A DNA stretch of 64,000 nt from Lycium barbarum. Taxonomy: Eukaryota; Streptophyta; Magnoliopsida; Solanales; Solanaceae. Made by a program: the position numbers and the translations under genes. The stretch lies in contig NC_083345.1 in NCBI RefSeq assembly GCF_019175385.1, positions 14,780,027 to 14,844,026 on the forward strand, in the 5' to 3' direction. Position 1 is the first letter of the stretch. Each line of letters begins with the position of its first letter. Below are positions 1-13,200 of this stretch, one piece after another. The notes below the pieces were generated by a model that saw only the letters and a list, made by a program, of their open reading frames with translations, searched no databases and had not been told where the DNA came from.

Positions 1-3000
1 GTTTTTATATGAACGAAAAAAAAAATTATCCTATTTCGTTTTTATATGAACGAATTTTTTTTTTATCCTATTTCGTTTTTTAATACACGAAATGCAAAAA
101 AAATTATAATTTCCTATTTCGTTTTTTTATTCACGAAATGCAAAAAAAAACATATTTCGTTGATTAATTCACGAAATGCAAAAAAAAATAAAAACAGTTT
201 CGTTCATATTTTTAAATTTTTTAGTTTTTAATTTTTAAGTTTCCACACAATTTTTTTAAAACAAATATGTAAATTACGGAATTTTATTATTGACAATTTT
301 TTTTTTAAATCTGGAATTTTAAATTACTGGAAATTTATTATTGGCAATTTTTTTTTAAATTTGGATTTTTTTTTTAAATTTGGATTTTTTTTTTAAATTA
401 CGGAATTTTATTATTGACCAATTACAAATTGCCATTTGGCTTTTTAAAAGAGTTAATTTTAACTTGTTAGTTTGAGGGGTATATTTGAGCCAAAAACAAA
501 CCTTAAGGGTATTGTTAGACCTAAAAGGTGGATGGAAGGGTATTTTTAGACCAAAAGGTGGAAGGAGGGTATTTATGAGCCTTTTTCAATAGTTCAGGGG
601 TATTTTTGGACCTTTTCCGATTTTTAAATTTTATGACACTTAAACTAAAAAACTTAAATTGAGATGGAAGTAGTAGTTTACTTTCCACTGTCACTCTTAG
701 TCAATATATGTGGAGAAACAAGAATTTGATTTTTAAAAAAATAGTATCAAAATGAGATCAAAGAATAAAGAACGTTAATTGAGTCAAATTAAACTTTTAA
801 TTAATGTTTTCTTAGGAGAACTAAAAAGAAAAAGAAAAAAAGAACATAAAACGTAAAATAGACCTTAGAAAAGGTGCCCATGGTTGAATTAATTTAATAT
901 TGGGGAAGGGGACAAAGTTCGTTTGGGGTTTGGTGGGTGATGATAAAGTTAAGGTTAGGGGAAATAGTGATGAGATGATGACGTGGACGAGAGAATGGAA
1001 GTTTCTATTTTTCACCAGAGGGAAAATCCTTGATCTTTATGTACAGTAGGATAACAATCAATTGAACATGAGATAAAGGTCAAAGACGCATTTAAAGTAT
1101 CTCTCTCTCTTTTTTTTTCTTTTTTTCCCCCTACCTAAATTATTAAATATTTATATTATTCTGTTAAATTAACACTAAATATTTATCAAAACACATCTCA
1201 TAACTGACTAGATAAAGTGTTTGAATACAATAGCTAAAAGGCTCATAGTAGCTTAATTTACCCATAAACTTTAGCAACGTGATAACTGATTCATTAATCT
1301 CGAGGTGTGTTACGATTGATGATAGTTCAGGTTGAGAACTTGCAAAAAAAAAAAATTTTAGCGCGATAACATACCGTTCAAAATTAGATGGATAATCGAT
1401 CGTTTTATTATCTCTCCACTTAAATGTTGTTTTTATTTGCTGCAATTTTCGAACTCATGGTATACGCCATACACCTTCATAATTAGACTAAAGTCCCGAC
1501 GACTCACAGGTAAATATTAAAATAAATTTGTATGTGTCCTGACTACTTATTTATAATTTAATTTGCATCATTAAATTATAAATAAGTTCTATATATATAT
1601 TTTTTTAAGTTCTATATTCTTGAATGTAAAAAGATTGTTTAAACTAATACATCACCTAAAAATTAATTACGGGTAAGTTCTCTTAAAATGATGGGTTCGT
1701 AATCTAAAAAATAAGATAAGTTAGTACCAGTTATAATAATTAAAATGATCTGATAAAGATAATTTACATTAACAATATTAATTATGATAGTAATTTTATA
1801 CCATTATTTTTCCCGAAATTACTCACACCGTCACACGTGCCTGGGGAATGGTTAGGTGGAGTGTTTCTTAAGGATGATGACTCATGGGGTTTCAGAAGTA
1901 ACAATCTTATCGTTTTGTTTTGTTTCTTTTCGTTATTTTATTTGGTTATTTGTCTGTCTCATTTACATTTAAGAATTGATTGTATATTTTTTTATTTTAT
2001 TTTTGTATCTCCATCAAAGGTTTGACAACTGCCAGGATGTATACAGTGTAGGAGTCAAGTGTGTACAAATTCCAATTCCAACGTGTTTATCCAACTTAAT
2101 TTTCTTCACACCCTTGTCAACTATGAGACAAAGACGAAACACAGATTTATGGAGTTTTATAACATTGTGAATTTGTGATAAATATTGAAATTTAACTTTA
2201 TTATAAACTCTCTCAAGGTATTAACAAATACTTGAGCAAATATCCATATGAAAAGTTTTGAAGAAATTCCAACATGAGATATAGGCTTCAACGTTGAATA
2301 ATCGTCTTATCAGCTGATACTAATGCCGCTTTTAGCTGCATATCAATCCAGAATAAGTTTCACTTTATGAAAGCAAAAAGATATTACTAGTAAATAATTT
2401 TCCAATTCTATTTTTACTCCAATAAATAAGTTATACATTTTTAAAAATGTCTTTCAACAACTATTGTTCATTTAAAAAAGAGATAAAGACAAAACACTTG
2501 TGAATTCCCATTTGGGATGTGGAATTCATTAGGATATAGGAGTCAAATTAATTTGAATTTGTATCGGAAGTTGGAGACAAAGAATTTTCTATCAAAGACA
2601 ATCTAATTTTCAGGATTTAAATTCGAGATCTCTGATTAATGACCATCTTTATATAACCTCTAATGTTCGACGAATAAGTTCAAATATATTCACCACTCTC
2701 ATGAAAAATAGTAGTTATAAATGGTAAAGAGTCGTCGCATCGGGTACTAAAAAGGATGGAGATCTTTTTATTTGGCGTTGGCAAGATTCATTACTTTACA
2801 TAAATTAACAAGAAGGCTTATTACATAGTATGTCTTTTAAATTTGTAAGGATATTCTATTTAGACACTCGAATTAAAGTTATTTTAATTGAACACCTCAA
2901 TTCCTAATAAAGTGTTCTAATTAGATATTGCGCGTATTTTCATTCATCTATTAAATAGTTAAATTAATTACTTAACTATATAAATATCTCATTTTCTGTA

Positions 3001-4046
3001 AATATACTTATCAACCTCAAATTCAATTAAATAATGCTTCGTTCAAATATTTAAATGAAATATCTTGAAAAATTTAAGAGGCTGACTACATATTTGAATT
3101 CTAAAAAAGAAAGGAAATGACTACTAGAGATCACACAAACATGAACAAAAGTGTCTTATCTTAAGTGTTGCAGGACTAGTACTTATAGTAAGTAGATAGG
3201 ATAAGAGACATGATTTCGTATGGTGAGCAATGGAAGCAAAGATACTAAAGATATTTACACTATGTACTGCTAGTCTGCTACTATGGGGGCATGTGAGGTG
3301 GAGTCGTAAAGGAGGAGAATGACACCTGTTTGTATAGTTAGTGGGAAAAATAAGAGAGAATTTTCTCGGAAACCGAAGAAGAGGAGAGAAAAGCAAAAGC
3401 ATAATAAGGAAAGAAAAGAAGAAAAAAAAGCCTGAGAAAGTGGCAAGTGGGAGAGTCGGTGAAAGTGGGGGCCAGTAAAATCTGAGCCCATCTCACATGG
3501 GTAGCATAGGCATAGATAGGAGTAAGTCAGGATAAAGTAAAGTTATTTGCCGGCTTTCAAAACACTCTTATCCTATCCCACTTACCCTATAATACCTATA
3601 TCCATAGGGTGCCTAACTTCCCTGTTTCTACAGTTAAGTTTGGGTTTGTGTGACAACGCTGAAATACCTACTGCTCTTCTATTCGAATTCATTTAAAAGG
3701 ATATGTTAAAGTTTTTTATCTTAACAAAAGAATTGCTCCTTATGGGAAAATTTTATTTTGTATCATACACAATTAACATTTATTATGTGAGTTTTTTTCC
3801 GTCTTATAGGTTAATGAAATCAAATCTTACACTTTTGAATCCACGAGAATAAACACTTTTGACAACAAAAGAATAGTCCTCCTCACAAGGACCAACTCCT
3901 TTGAATTTATAAATTTATGAAACAAAAAGAAGTCTCGCATAACTAATTTTAATTTTATATTGTGCAAAATAAAAAAAATAGAAACATTTTTACAAAAATT
4001 GAGTTTATTTTCAAGACGCAAAGTGATCAATATCTCTAATTAAGTA
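1..4046. other. AT-rich intergenic DNA with degenerate repeats
   Basis: Positions 1-200 repeat the motif TTTCGTTTTT...ACGAAATGCAAAAA several times in both orientations. At about 465-616 there are four or five degenerate units of the type GGGGTATATTTGAGCC / GGGTATTTTTAGACC. They resemble the sub-repeats in the ends of the foldback element at 46.8 kb and end in GGACCTTTTCCG. From 620 to 4046 I see no gene. A CT-rich stretch near 3340-3490 (minus) looks like a plant leader sequence but is followed by no long frame. Confidence 0.6.
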
Positions 4047-4306
4047 CTTCTTCTGTCCTCTTTTACTTGTCACGTTTCGCTTCTCGAGAGTCAACTTGAT
4101 TAATCTTTGGAGCTAAATTAATTTATATTAATTCAATATTTTAAAATTAAAATTTTAGATGTTCGAAAATTATATAAAAAATACTATAAGTTACAATTTT
4201 TCTCATATTAATATGATGGAAAAATGCGTCTTAAAATGTTGATAAAAGTTTATGCAGTTTGACTCCCGAGAAACAAAACGTGACAAGTAAAAATTGACGG
4301 AGGGAG
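4047..4306. mobile_element. Stowaway-type MITE
   Basis: The right end reads ACGGAGGGAG, followed by TA. The left end, after TA at 4045-4046, is CTTCTTCTGTCC. Inner terminal inverted repeats match well (TTTTACTTGTCACGTTT against its reverse complement). TA target duplication and the CTCCCTCCGT-type end are typical of Tc1/mariner Stowaway MITEs. About 260 bp. Confidence 0.85.
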
Positions 4307-5051
4307 TATGAAAAATTACTTATATCCCATTCATATTCTATGGCGGTTGTATTTGTACAGTTCATTCCAGTCAGATTCGAACTTTAGCCCAACTTGTTTG
4401 TCTAGCAATTTATTGCAAAATGTAAAGATAAGGTTTTAAATATTGAAACAATCATTTCATGCATAAATGAATGGTACTATTCCCATTTTTATAAGAAGAT
4501 AATAACATTATGAGTTGCTTATTATTCTTATAAAATATTCGCACACATTTGGAGAACATTTAAGTTGGAACTGCAAAAAGAAATTATTTAAAGTACAAAA
4601 TAAATTAATTTGTCATATTTTCATTAGGATTAGTAAGGTAATGCTCAATTCTCTTTACTTATATTTTATTCTTACCATTAATAATCAAGGTAAGAGTCAC
4701 TGCAGAACCCGTTAACACTATGGGAGGTAAAAGCCCGGATGAATTCTTTATCTAAAACGAATTATGAAAGTTAAAATTGTTTTTAGATAATTACAGTAAT
4801 TTTTATAAATTTATTAGAAAAAATCCAATCTATTTTAGCAAAGTTGAAACATTATTTGCAAGCAATGGTTGTTTTGCAATTTGATTCATTATTTCACCTT
4901 TAATTTGAAAGAGGGAGTCACAATTAAATTTCATTTGAGAAGTATAGTAATGTATTCACTTAGAAAAACGTTAATTTATTTATCCAACAAAAATTCATAT
5001 TCAAACTCAACACTTTTAATTTTTCTTTCTTTCAATTATTATTTTAAATAC

Positions 5052-5389
5052 CTTTTTTCTTTTCTTTTATCAGGGTAGAGGGCTAGCCGGGGCAGCGAGG
5101 ATTTCTTTTTCGTTCTAGGAGTATTATTACCTTTGTGCTTTTGCTTATTTTTAGATCTCTATTATAACTTGGTTGTTTCTTTCTTTCTTTGACTGCATTT
5201 TTCGTATTGTATTTTGCTATTACTGCCTATTATTATTATTATTACTATCTTGGCACCTTCCCTTGAGCCGAGGGTCTGTCGGAAACAACCTCCCTACCTT
5301 TTAAGGTAGATATAAGGTCTGCGTACACTCTCTCCTCCCCAAACCTCACCTTATGTGATTATACTGGGTATATTGTTGTTGTTGTTGTA
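5052..5389 (+). mobile_element. 5'-truncated RTE-type LINE (3' end) with target-site duplication
   Basis: The body ends in GAGCCGAGGGTCTGTCGGAA, GGTCTGCGTACACTCTC and a TTG-repeat tail, a 3' end I recognise from Solanaceae RTE LINEs and SINEs. It is flanked by perfect 11-bp duplications, ATTTTAAATAC, at 5041-5051 and 5390-5400. Confidence 0.75.
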
Positions 5390-6030
5390 ATTTTAAATAC
5401 GTTTTTCTAACTTTAACCAAATATTATCCAAAGAGCGTAAAATAACTTCACTTAAATACATTTTCAATCCCGCTTAAAACTTTCCTTGTCAGTTCCAATA
5501 ACAAACTCCACGCAATGCAAAGTTGAAACAACTTTTTTCAAGTGGAGTTCTTCTCCAAATGGTCCTCTATAGAGAAAAGTTTTAAGCGTTTACCTATTTG
5601 AATTTTGAACTTTGGTAAGATATTTCCCTCATCGGACTAACTTATCTATAATTATTTTAACACTACTGGTATGATATATAAATGTATCAACCAAGATAAT
5701 TCAGATCTCCTTACTTTTCTAATAAAGAGAGTAAAATCACTTTATACTTTTTTCTTACGCATCCGTCATTTGACCTCTATGGGTGCGCTAGGTCACATCG
5801 TCAGTCTCAAACTCAATAAAGAATGAGGATTGTGATAGACTAACAGTCAGCTTGAAAAACCAATTAATCATAAATTTTCATAATACGTGAATGAAAATTC
5901 ATATAACCGACAACAACTTATTGGGTTAGCGTGTTATTTTATTGTTATTGTGACATTTAATATTCAAAATTTATTGGTATGATTAAATTGCATTCACGCC
6001 AGCCACACATAAGACGTATTATAGAGTATA

Positions 6031-6116
6031 AAACCTTTCTTATCAAGAGACTATTCGTTAAAACCTTTCTTATCAAGAGACTATTCGTTAAAACCTTTCT
6101 TATCAAGAGAGTATTC
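6031..6116. repeat. Tandem repeat, about 2.9 copies of 30 bp
   Basis: AAACCTTTCTTATCAAGAGA recurs exactly at 6031, 6061 and 6091, with only the third copy diverging at its end. It has no coding role. Confidence 0.95.
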
Positions 6117-6777
6117 ATTTTTGGACTCAGATCCTAAATTAGTTAAAGAGGAAGGAGTTCCAATCATCCTATCACATATACTGATATACAGTACTTTTAT
6201 TTGGTCGTATAGTACGTGTATCAACGTGGAGTGGAATGATATGAAATGAACACAAGAAAGCAGAAGATAACAGAATGGAACAGGCATGCGCACTGCCTAA
6301 TGTCCTCTGTCTAATCTACCTTTAGGATAACTGAATAAATAGTATAAAGTTGATGGGATCTTAGGATGAAAAGATACCATTATATTCTAATTTCAGTATG
6401 TGGGCATTATTATTACAAGTGCATGTGTTTAACCTTAATTAATTACGCTTCTTCACCTTGACCCTTTGTCGTCTTTTTATAATTCTCATGGACAATAATG
6501 ATACCCACCAACCATTCTTCTAGCTGCCTAACTTATTTTTCAAATTTCGATCTCCTATTTGGATGTTTGTGTTCTTCATTTCTTTGGTATTGTCATTTTG
6601 ACCCAATGTCTTGTGAATTCGAACTTTTTGTCAAGCATTCTTTTCTTCTCTCCCTTTTACTCGCGTTGTTGAGTCTCTAACCTTATATGATTAAAACATT
6701 GTCACGAAATTTAAATTTTAGTATCTGTTTAAGATATTAAATATTTCTTTTGATTAAACTAAGTAGCTTTGGGACAG

Positions 6778-6864
6778 TTCCTGGAGTACCCTCATTTCTT
6801 TTTAAGCCATAATACATTTCACAATTCCTGGAGTACCCTCATTTCTTTTTAAGCCATAATACAT
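6778..6864. repeat. 47-bp period tandem duplication at the edge of a MITE
   Basis: A segment of 40 bases starting TTCCTGGAGTACCCTC and ending CATAATACAT occurs at 6778 and 6825. Its end overlaps the left terminus of the MITE at about 6855. Confidence 0.9.
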
Positions 6865-7133
6865 AACAGACCCTCAAACTTAGCCTTAACAGGCAGGTAT
6901 GTCCTCCAATTTTGGGTATGCACAAGTAGGCAGCTAACTTATATAAAGTTGAACATGTAAATACAAATGCTGATATGACACGTAAATTGAGGTGTCTAGA
7001 TGATTATTTTGTAAGCTGGAGTGTTCAACTGACAAAGTGGAGACAAGTTGAAATGCCTACTTAAGACACATCCAAAGTTGAAGGGCACACTTACAAGCTG
7101 AGATCAAATTTGAGGGCTAATTTATGTATTATG
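6855..7133. mobile_element. MITE with terminal inverted repeats, family not assigned
   Basis: The left end CATAATACATAACAGACCCT matches the reverse complement of the right end, CATAATACATAAATTAGCCC. The inverted similarity extends for about 45 bp with mismatches. The target duplication is unclear. Confidence 0.65.
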
Positions 7134-8644
7134 TAATCTTTTAAGCACAGATAATTATTGTATTTTAGAAATTTCATTTTGTCCTCAATCAAAGTTTTCT
7201 CCGTTAAAGTGCTTAGTTTTTACAACCAGAAAACCTTTTAAGAGCTAGAACAGAAACTGCAATTAATCCTTTCCATTAATTTTGCGTGACAACATAGACG
7301 AGGAATCTTTTAGCTAACAATTTAGTCTCAACGAAAAAAGATAAAATGCCAGATGAATGTCAGTAAAAACTTTAATCAAGGTGATACTATGGACTGAGTC
7401 TTATTGTTAATTGATTGATTTGATAAAACACTAAACGCAAGTTCATTTTCCCTATAGTGATTAATAAGCCTAAGCATCCACCAAATCTTTCATTAAATAA
7501 AGTCTCCATTCTCAACAAGTTGAAACCGATTGCATTAAGCATGTATCCTATTCACATGGCATTTCAAAAATAAATGAATAAACAGCAGATAAAAACGAGC
7601 TCTGCCAAAAACACCACCAAAGAATTGATTCCTTCTTGACCACTAAAGTAAGGAGAGATAAGGCACTTGAGTTTACTTTTGACTGAAAAATATTCCCCTC
7701 GACAAAACCCTAGGGAAAAAGAGTCTTATAAACTTCAAAAGGACGTCAAATCTTAGTAACATTACACGCGACAAAATTTTCAAACAAGATCAATGAAATA
7801 TCTTGCACAGCTACCTTTAAAAGGGAACTCTACTAGATACACAGATCTTAAGGTACTAGATGTTAATCAAGGCTGTAATTGATACTATGCTTCTTGCTTT
7901 ATATCTTCATATTGGATCTACTTTGCGTGATTACCACATGTATCGTGAATAACTGCTCATTGCCCGACTTGTAACACTCGGTCCTGTCTTTCTCATGATA
8001 ACTTCCGAGCACAAAAATATGAGCTTAACTTATTAATAAAAGAAAACCATCAAAACATAACGAACAAGATAATGCTGCTGAACCTGAAGAGGACAAAAGC
8101 ATAAATCTACTAGCTCACATACGATATTTTTGTCTACACCGGAGCAGAATTTGATATTTGTCATTTCAATCTAGTGACAGTGGCTAAAAAATTAGCCTGC
8201 ATTAATGAATTCCTCGCATTCAGGTACATTTTTTGAGGCATAGTTTCGTACTACTACTATCTGCAAGGGAACCAAAAGGTAGACATTCACTCTTCGCTAG
8301 TCAGAAACATATAACTAAATTTAACCTTGAAACAAATTTTTGAACCATGATCATATCCACACCCAAATGGTACACCCAGCCTCAAACCGAGGAAGCGAGA
8401 CAAACTAATCAAGCGAGTCCATTGGACACCCAAACTGCTAACCTTGCACCAACAATGGTCACTACAAGAGAAGGGAAAAAAGACATGCATGGCACTTATG
8501 ACTTAGCTTTACCGTTATCCCAGAAAAGCCCACCGCTGATTACTAAGGGCAATAAAAGTAACACAAAACCACAATATCTAGAGTAGGGAATTGAGTAAAA
8601 TTCTCAACTGGAGCACATCTTAATGCAAGGCTATTGAAGTTGTT

Positions 8645-10185
8645 CTAACCAGATGGCTTGTAATCCAATAGGCTAGCAATAGTAATCTTCTTTCTAAAGT
8701 CGAAATCAACCTTCTCTAAGTCGTTAACAGTACCCAGATAACCATAGAAGATTCTCTTCTTCTCTCCAGTCCGATGATCAAACTTGCAAAGCTCAGGATT
8801 GTTCTCATCATCCTTACCTAGAGTCAAGGGCTGCAATCGAGCCCAACCATTTCTCCCGTGGTTATCTTTCTCAAAATATTCAGCCAACCGCATGGCTTCC
8901 ATTAAACCTGATTGGTCGCTTGCAAATTTAACCAGAGTAACACCTAGATGACCGTCTCTGCTATACAAGGCCTTTGCCTTGCCACCGTGAAATCCAATAC
9001 CTGAAAGCAAAATTGGCAATTGCAGTACAGAAACGTTAAGCGATCTGTGACGTAGAGCTAAAAACAAGCCTGGAGAAAGCATGACCAATTGTGCCTTATA
9101 ACCAGTTCCGCATACATAAATTGGTGGCAAATCCACTATCAAAAAGAAGAAATAAAAAAAAAAAAAAAAAAAAAAAAAGGAAAATGAGCATACGAGGTGC
9201 CAAGAAAGATATAATCCTAAAAGCAATAAGCAAAACAGAACAGCACTGACTTATGATCAGTTCCACATAAAAAACTGATGATAACAAATAGACAGGAAAA
9301 TTCAATCTTAAGTTATCCTCTCAGCTTTTCCTTTCAGAGAAGGTGAAATAGACAAAGGAAATGGAAGGAGGACTGATAAAGAAACCAAGAATGAAACCAT
9401 TGGCAATAGGCATTCATGGCAATGAATCCTCCAACAGAAAACCATAGTTAACAATACTCGATGACCAGTAAAAGCGTAATAATAATAATAATAATCCCTA
9501 GAAGTCTAGAACACCAAAAGGTTCTCAAGTTTGTAGAGGAATGGTAACATCAAAAAGACAAACTGCCTTCTCATCGAGGCGTCTTAAGGAACAGATTCAA
9601 ACTAAGTTATTCATTGTAAGGCACTAAAAAACTAGGCTGTGCACCAGTCCTATGAATAAAGGTTCCTCAATAGGAACAAGATGCGAAAACCCAGATCAGA
9701 TGCACCTCAACCGTAGAAGTCTTTAGAAGAACTTCAGGAAACTGAGGTCCAAGCCATTGAAAAGAGTTAAATCAAATTGCAATCTCATACATGTTGACGA
9801 CCAGGTAGAAACAGACAATTAAAATATAAAAATATTACTGAGTTTCTCAGATAGAATTCTACTGGTTACTTGAGGGAATATAATGATTATACTAGTCCTC
9901 CAAGGAGGTTCATCCGTTCATGTCACATGCCAGAAACATCTCACTGAAAAGTAACATGCCTAAAGTCGCACTACAAATTCAATATATTGAATAATAGCAA
10001 GGATCTAAGCCAATGGTCATTGCAATGCATGAAGAACAAAATTAGTATAAAGAGAATGCTTTTCACGCTCCAAATACAAATTAGCAACACAAAAGGCATG
10101 CTGCACTTGTCCCATGCAATCTACATTATTCTTTGAAAAATGAATTGGCTGCTGAACTACAGATCCAGTATAGTGATATGACTGG

Positions 10186-10216
<31 letters not shown>

Positions 10217-13200
10217 ATGAAGTAATTGATTCTATTCAAGGCATCCAGAAGATGCAAAGTAGTTACAAAAGATTGAGCACAAGAATGGTATCAAAATGCA
10301 TGAGATATACATTCTATATCATCAAAATGCATGAGCATATCAGCCTATAGACAACACATTTGGCTGCTTCTGGTTCTAGTTAGCACGACAATTGGAATGG
10401 AGTGACTCCCAGGCAATTCCCCAAAATCAAGTTTTTTTAAAGGTAACAGAATTCTTATACAGAGCACATCTTAAGAATCGCCAAGGGGCTTTTCTGAAAT
10501 AAGAGGTCAACTGTGATACCGTTCCATGTTAAAGAATGTTTCGATAACGCAGACAATACAATTCGTTTGAAGGGCACCACGAAGGTGCTGGAATATTTTC
10601 CTCTATAATAGTAGGGAAATTAGGAAACCAACGAGGAAATCTGTTTCATTCAATTTGAACTATTACCGCTGAGAGACAAAATCTACAGAACGTTTAAAAC
10701 GCTTTTTCATAAAATAAAAGGTTAATTACGACGCCATTGAGTATTCTCACTGATATAAATAGCTGGATGATGTAACACCCTAAACACGGTAGGATATTCC
10801 TTCCCTCCCTCCCTCTCTATGGCCTTTCTTGTCGATTTCCTGGACAAATCCTCCAACCAACAAAAGCACGTAAGTTCTGATATAAACTCTGGTAACCTAA
10901 TTGTACAAACCACCAAGTTTGCTTTTACAGTCCACTGCAAGACCTGATTAACAGAATTAAGATTCTAAACTGCCTCAGATCCTATGATTCCTGGCCTAAG
11001 AGGCACCCTCGCAGAACACTATCAGAAATCTCACTTGAAAGTAGACTCATAAATCATCAGAGACCACTAGCGTGCAAGACAGTGGTGATTAAGTGACCAT
11101 TGACAATGCTTAAACACAGATCATCTGCTAAAACCGGCATGGTAAATTAATCGTATGGGTCAGACAAATTAAGCAAGTATAAGTAATAGTCCTGAAAAAA
11201 GGACCACATAGATTTGGTGGAGAACTTCTACATGTGGCAAGCAGCTATGATTGGTATACGCCTATAAAAAAATAGTGCAGAAAGCAGGAAAATTCCCTTG
11301 ATGAAACGATGGAAATGATAAGAAACAGAGATGGATGCTTTACCTCTAAGGTAACTATCCATTGCCTTGTTTCCCAAACCCTCCATGCGCCCATCATCAC
11401 GTTTTCCTGTGATAGTGTTATGGATTATAACCAAAGGTGGCCACAAAATTAGATCATCTCGGTTTGCAGTTGCTTCATCAGCAGATAACATCAGATATGA
11501 CTTCGAGTTATCAGGAGGTGTCAAATAGTTCCATCCCATCAGAACACATAATGCTTTGTGAAAGGCCAAATGTTCCACAAGTGTTGAATCAGCACTATCC
11601 GAGTTGTAGGCGTGCATAATAAGAGTGTGCATATCAGGAAAATCTTTTGAAGTCCTGTGTTGTTATCATGCCAAAGTTACGGAGTACTTCAGAATTATTC
11701 CTCAAAATTCCAAGATAAACTTAAGTGTAAACAAAAGTAAAGCATTGAGCAACAAAAGGGAAATTCGGCAGCATTATTTCAGGATGTGAAACTCCACAAT
11801 GTGCAATGATACTATTTTGACAGGTTGCACGTCACAGATAAAATACATCCGAACATGAGATGTAATTTGTCATCAACCAACAAATTGTCTTTACACCTAC
11901 TCGAAGGGAAAGGAATCTCTTTAAAGGTTGCAAAGGGAAGTCAAACAAGTCAGTCTCAATTGAATGGAGCATTGGGATATTTAGCACCTTAAGGATTCCT
12001 CCATGGTTTGGTAGGATAAGAGATCACGTAGTACAAACTACCATCATAAATATTCCACCTATTGCAAACTTACTATCTTAAGATTTCCACCATGGCTTGG
12101 TAGGATAAGAGATCATGTAGTACAAACTACCATCATACATATTCCACCTATTGCAAACTTACTATGAACTACATTACAATCTAATGAGTAACCAGTTGAA
12201 AGTAAGGAATAGAGCGGCATCTGAACCGTGCACAGAACTACTTTTTTGTACCATACCCAAGACGGGGGCAGGCCACAGCTGAAAAAATTAATCAGGACAA
12301 CTATTAAGTTTTCCTATTTCACTATTTTTCTACGAGCGGCCATTGGCATACTACAACTACCACAGCCAAGATAACGGAAAACTTCAGCAATCACGCAATG
12401 AGAATTCATAACAAAAGGTCCATGATTTGGCTGCAAGCATTGACCTGTTGAACCTCAAAAGGGAGGGCCACACTAAAAGTGGTAAATATATCAGAAATTG
12501 CTCTGATTTGCCACACAATCATCTACCAGTTTCATCTATCATGGGATGCAACAATCTGGTTCAACAACATAATGATGATACACCATTGTGAAAGTAGCAA
12601 GCTACTCCACCAACAAGAATTTTTTTGGTTCAAAACGAGATAAAAATAGATTAACTGTAGAACAAGGTAAAGAAAAAGGCTTTTCTATGGCCTAGTGATC
12701 TACGAAAGTAAAAGTATTGAAATCACAAAAGCTCTGAAAAGAGTATTTCCTACATAATATGAACACATTGGTGGGATTCCACCAAGGTTGACTGCCTTCA
12801 AATCATTTAGCTGATACTTGCATCACATCCACTATGAAGAAAACAAATGACTAAATTTCCATATGTTAAATAGTCAACTCATGATCGTCAATCTACATAC
12901 ATATAATACATGAAGTGAGAAAGAAAAAAGTCTCAAGTCCAATACAGTTGTGTCATCGTGTACAAAGGGCCACCAGAGAAGCATTTAAGCAGGTAAGGTG
13001 CTAGAATCTTTACTTGGTATTCTACCTTTGGGAACCGAAAAGGCAACTCAACTCATCTCAAACTAATGTGATTAAGCATCTAATTCATGGATAGAATAAA
13101 GCTCTTCCGAAAAAAAATTTAAGAGTTCCGTGGTGATAGTCACGCAGGACAAGCAGGTAAAGCTATAGCTCGGGTAACCAATCAATGAAGGAGTAGCTTC

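Larger units (their letters stand above)
5401..8644. other. Intergenic DNA and probable 3' flank of the XS gene
   Basis: No gene is visible. It includes a 30-bp triple repeat, a MITE and a 47-bp duplication (listed separately). The last few hundred bases probably hold the XS gene's 3'UTR, whose end I cannot place. Confidence 0.5.

Noticed and set aside
3124..3491. Overlapping minus-strand frames of 92 and 73 codons after a CT-rich leader-like stretch
   Set aside because: No family, no conserved motif, and no splice-linked exon found downstream. At best the remains of a gene's 5' end.
8347..8586. 79-codon plus-strand frame below the XS gene
   Set aside because: It is antisense to the probable 3'UTR, with no motif and no upstream promoter signal.
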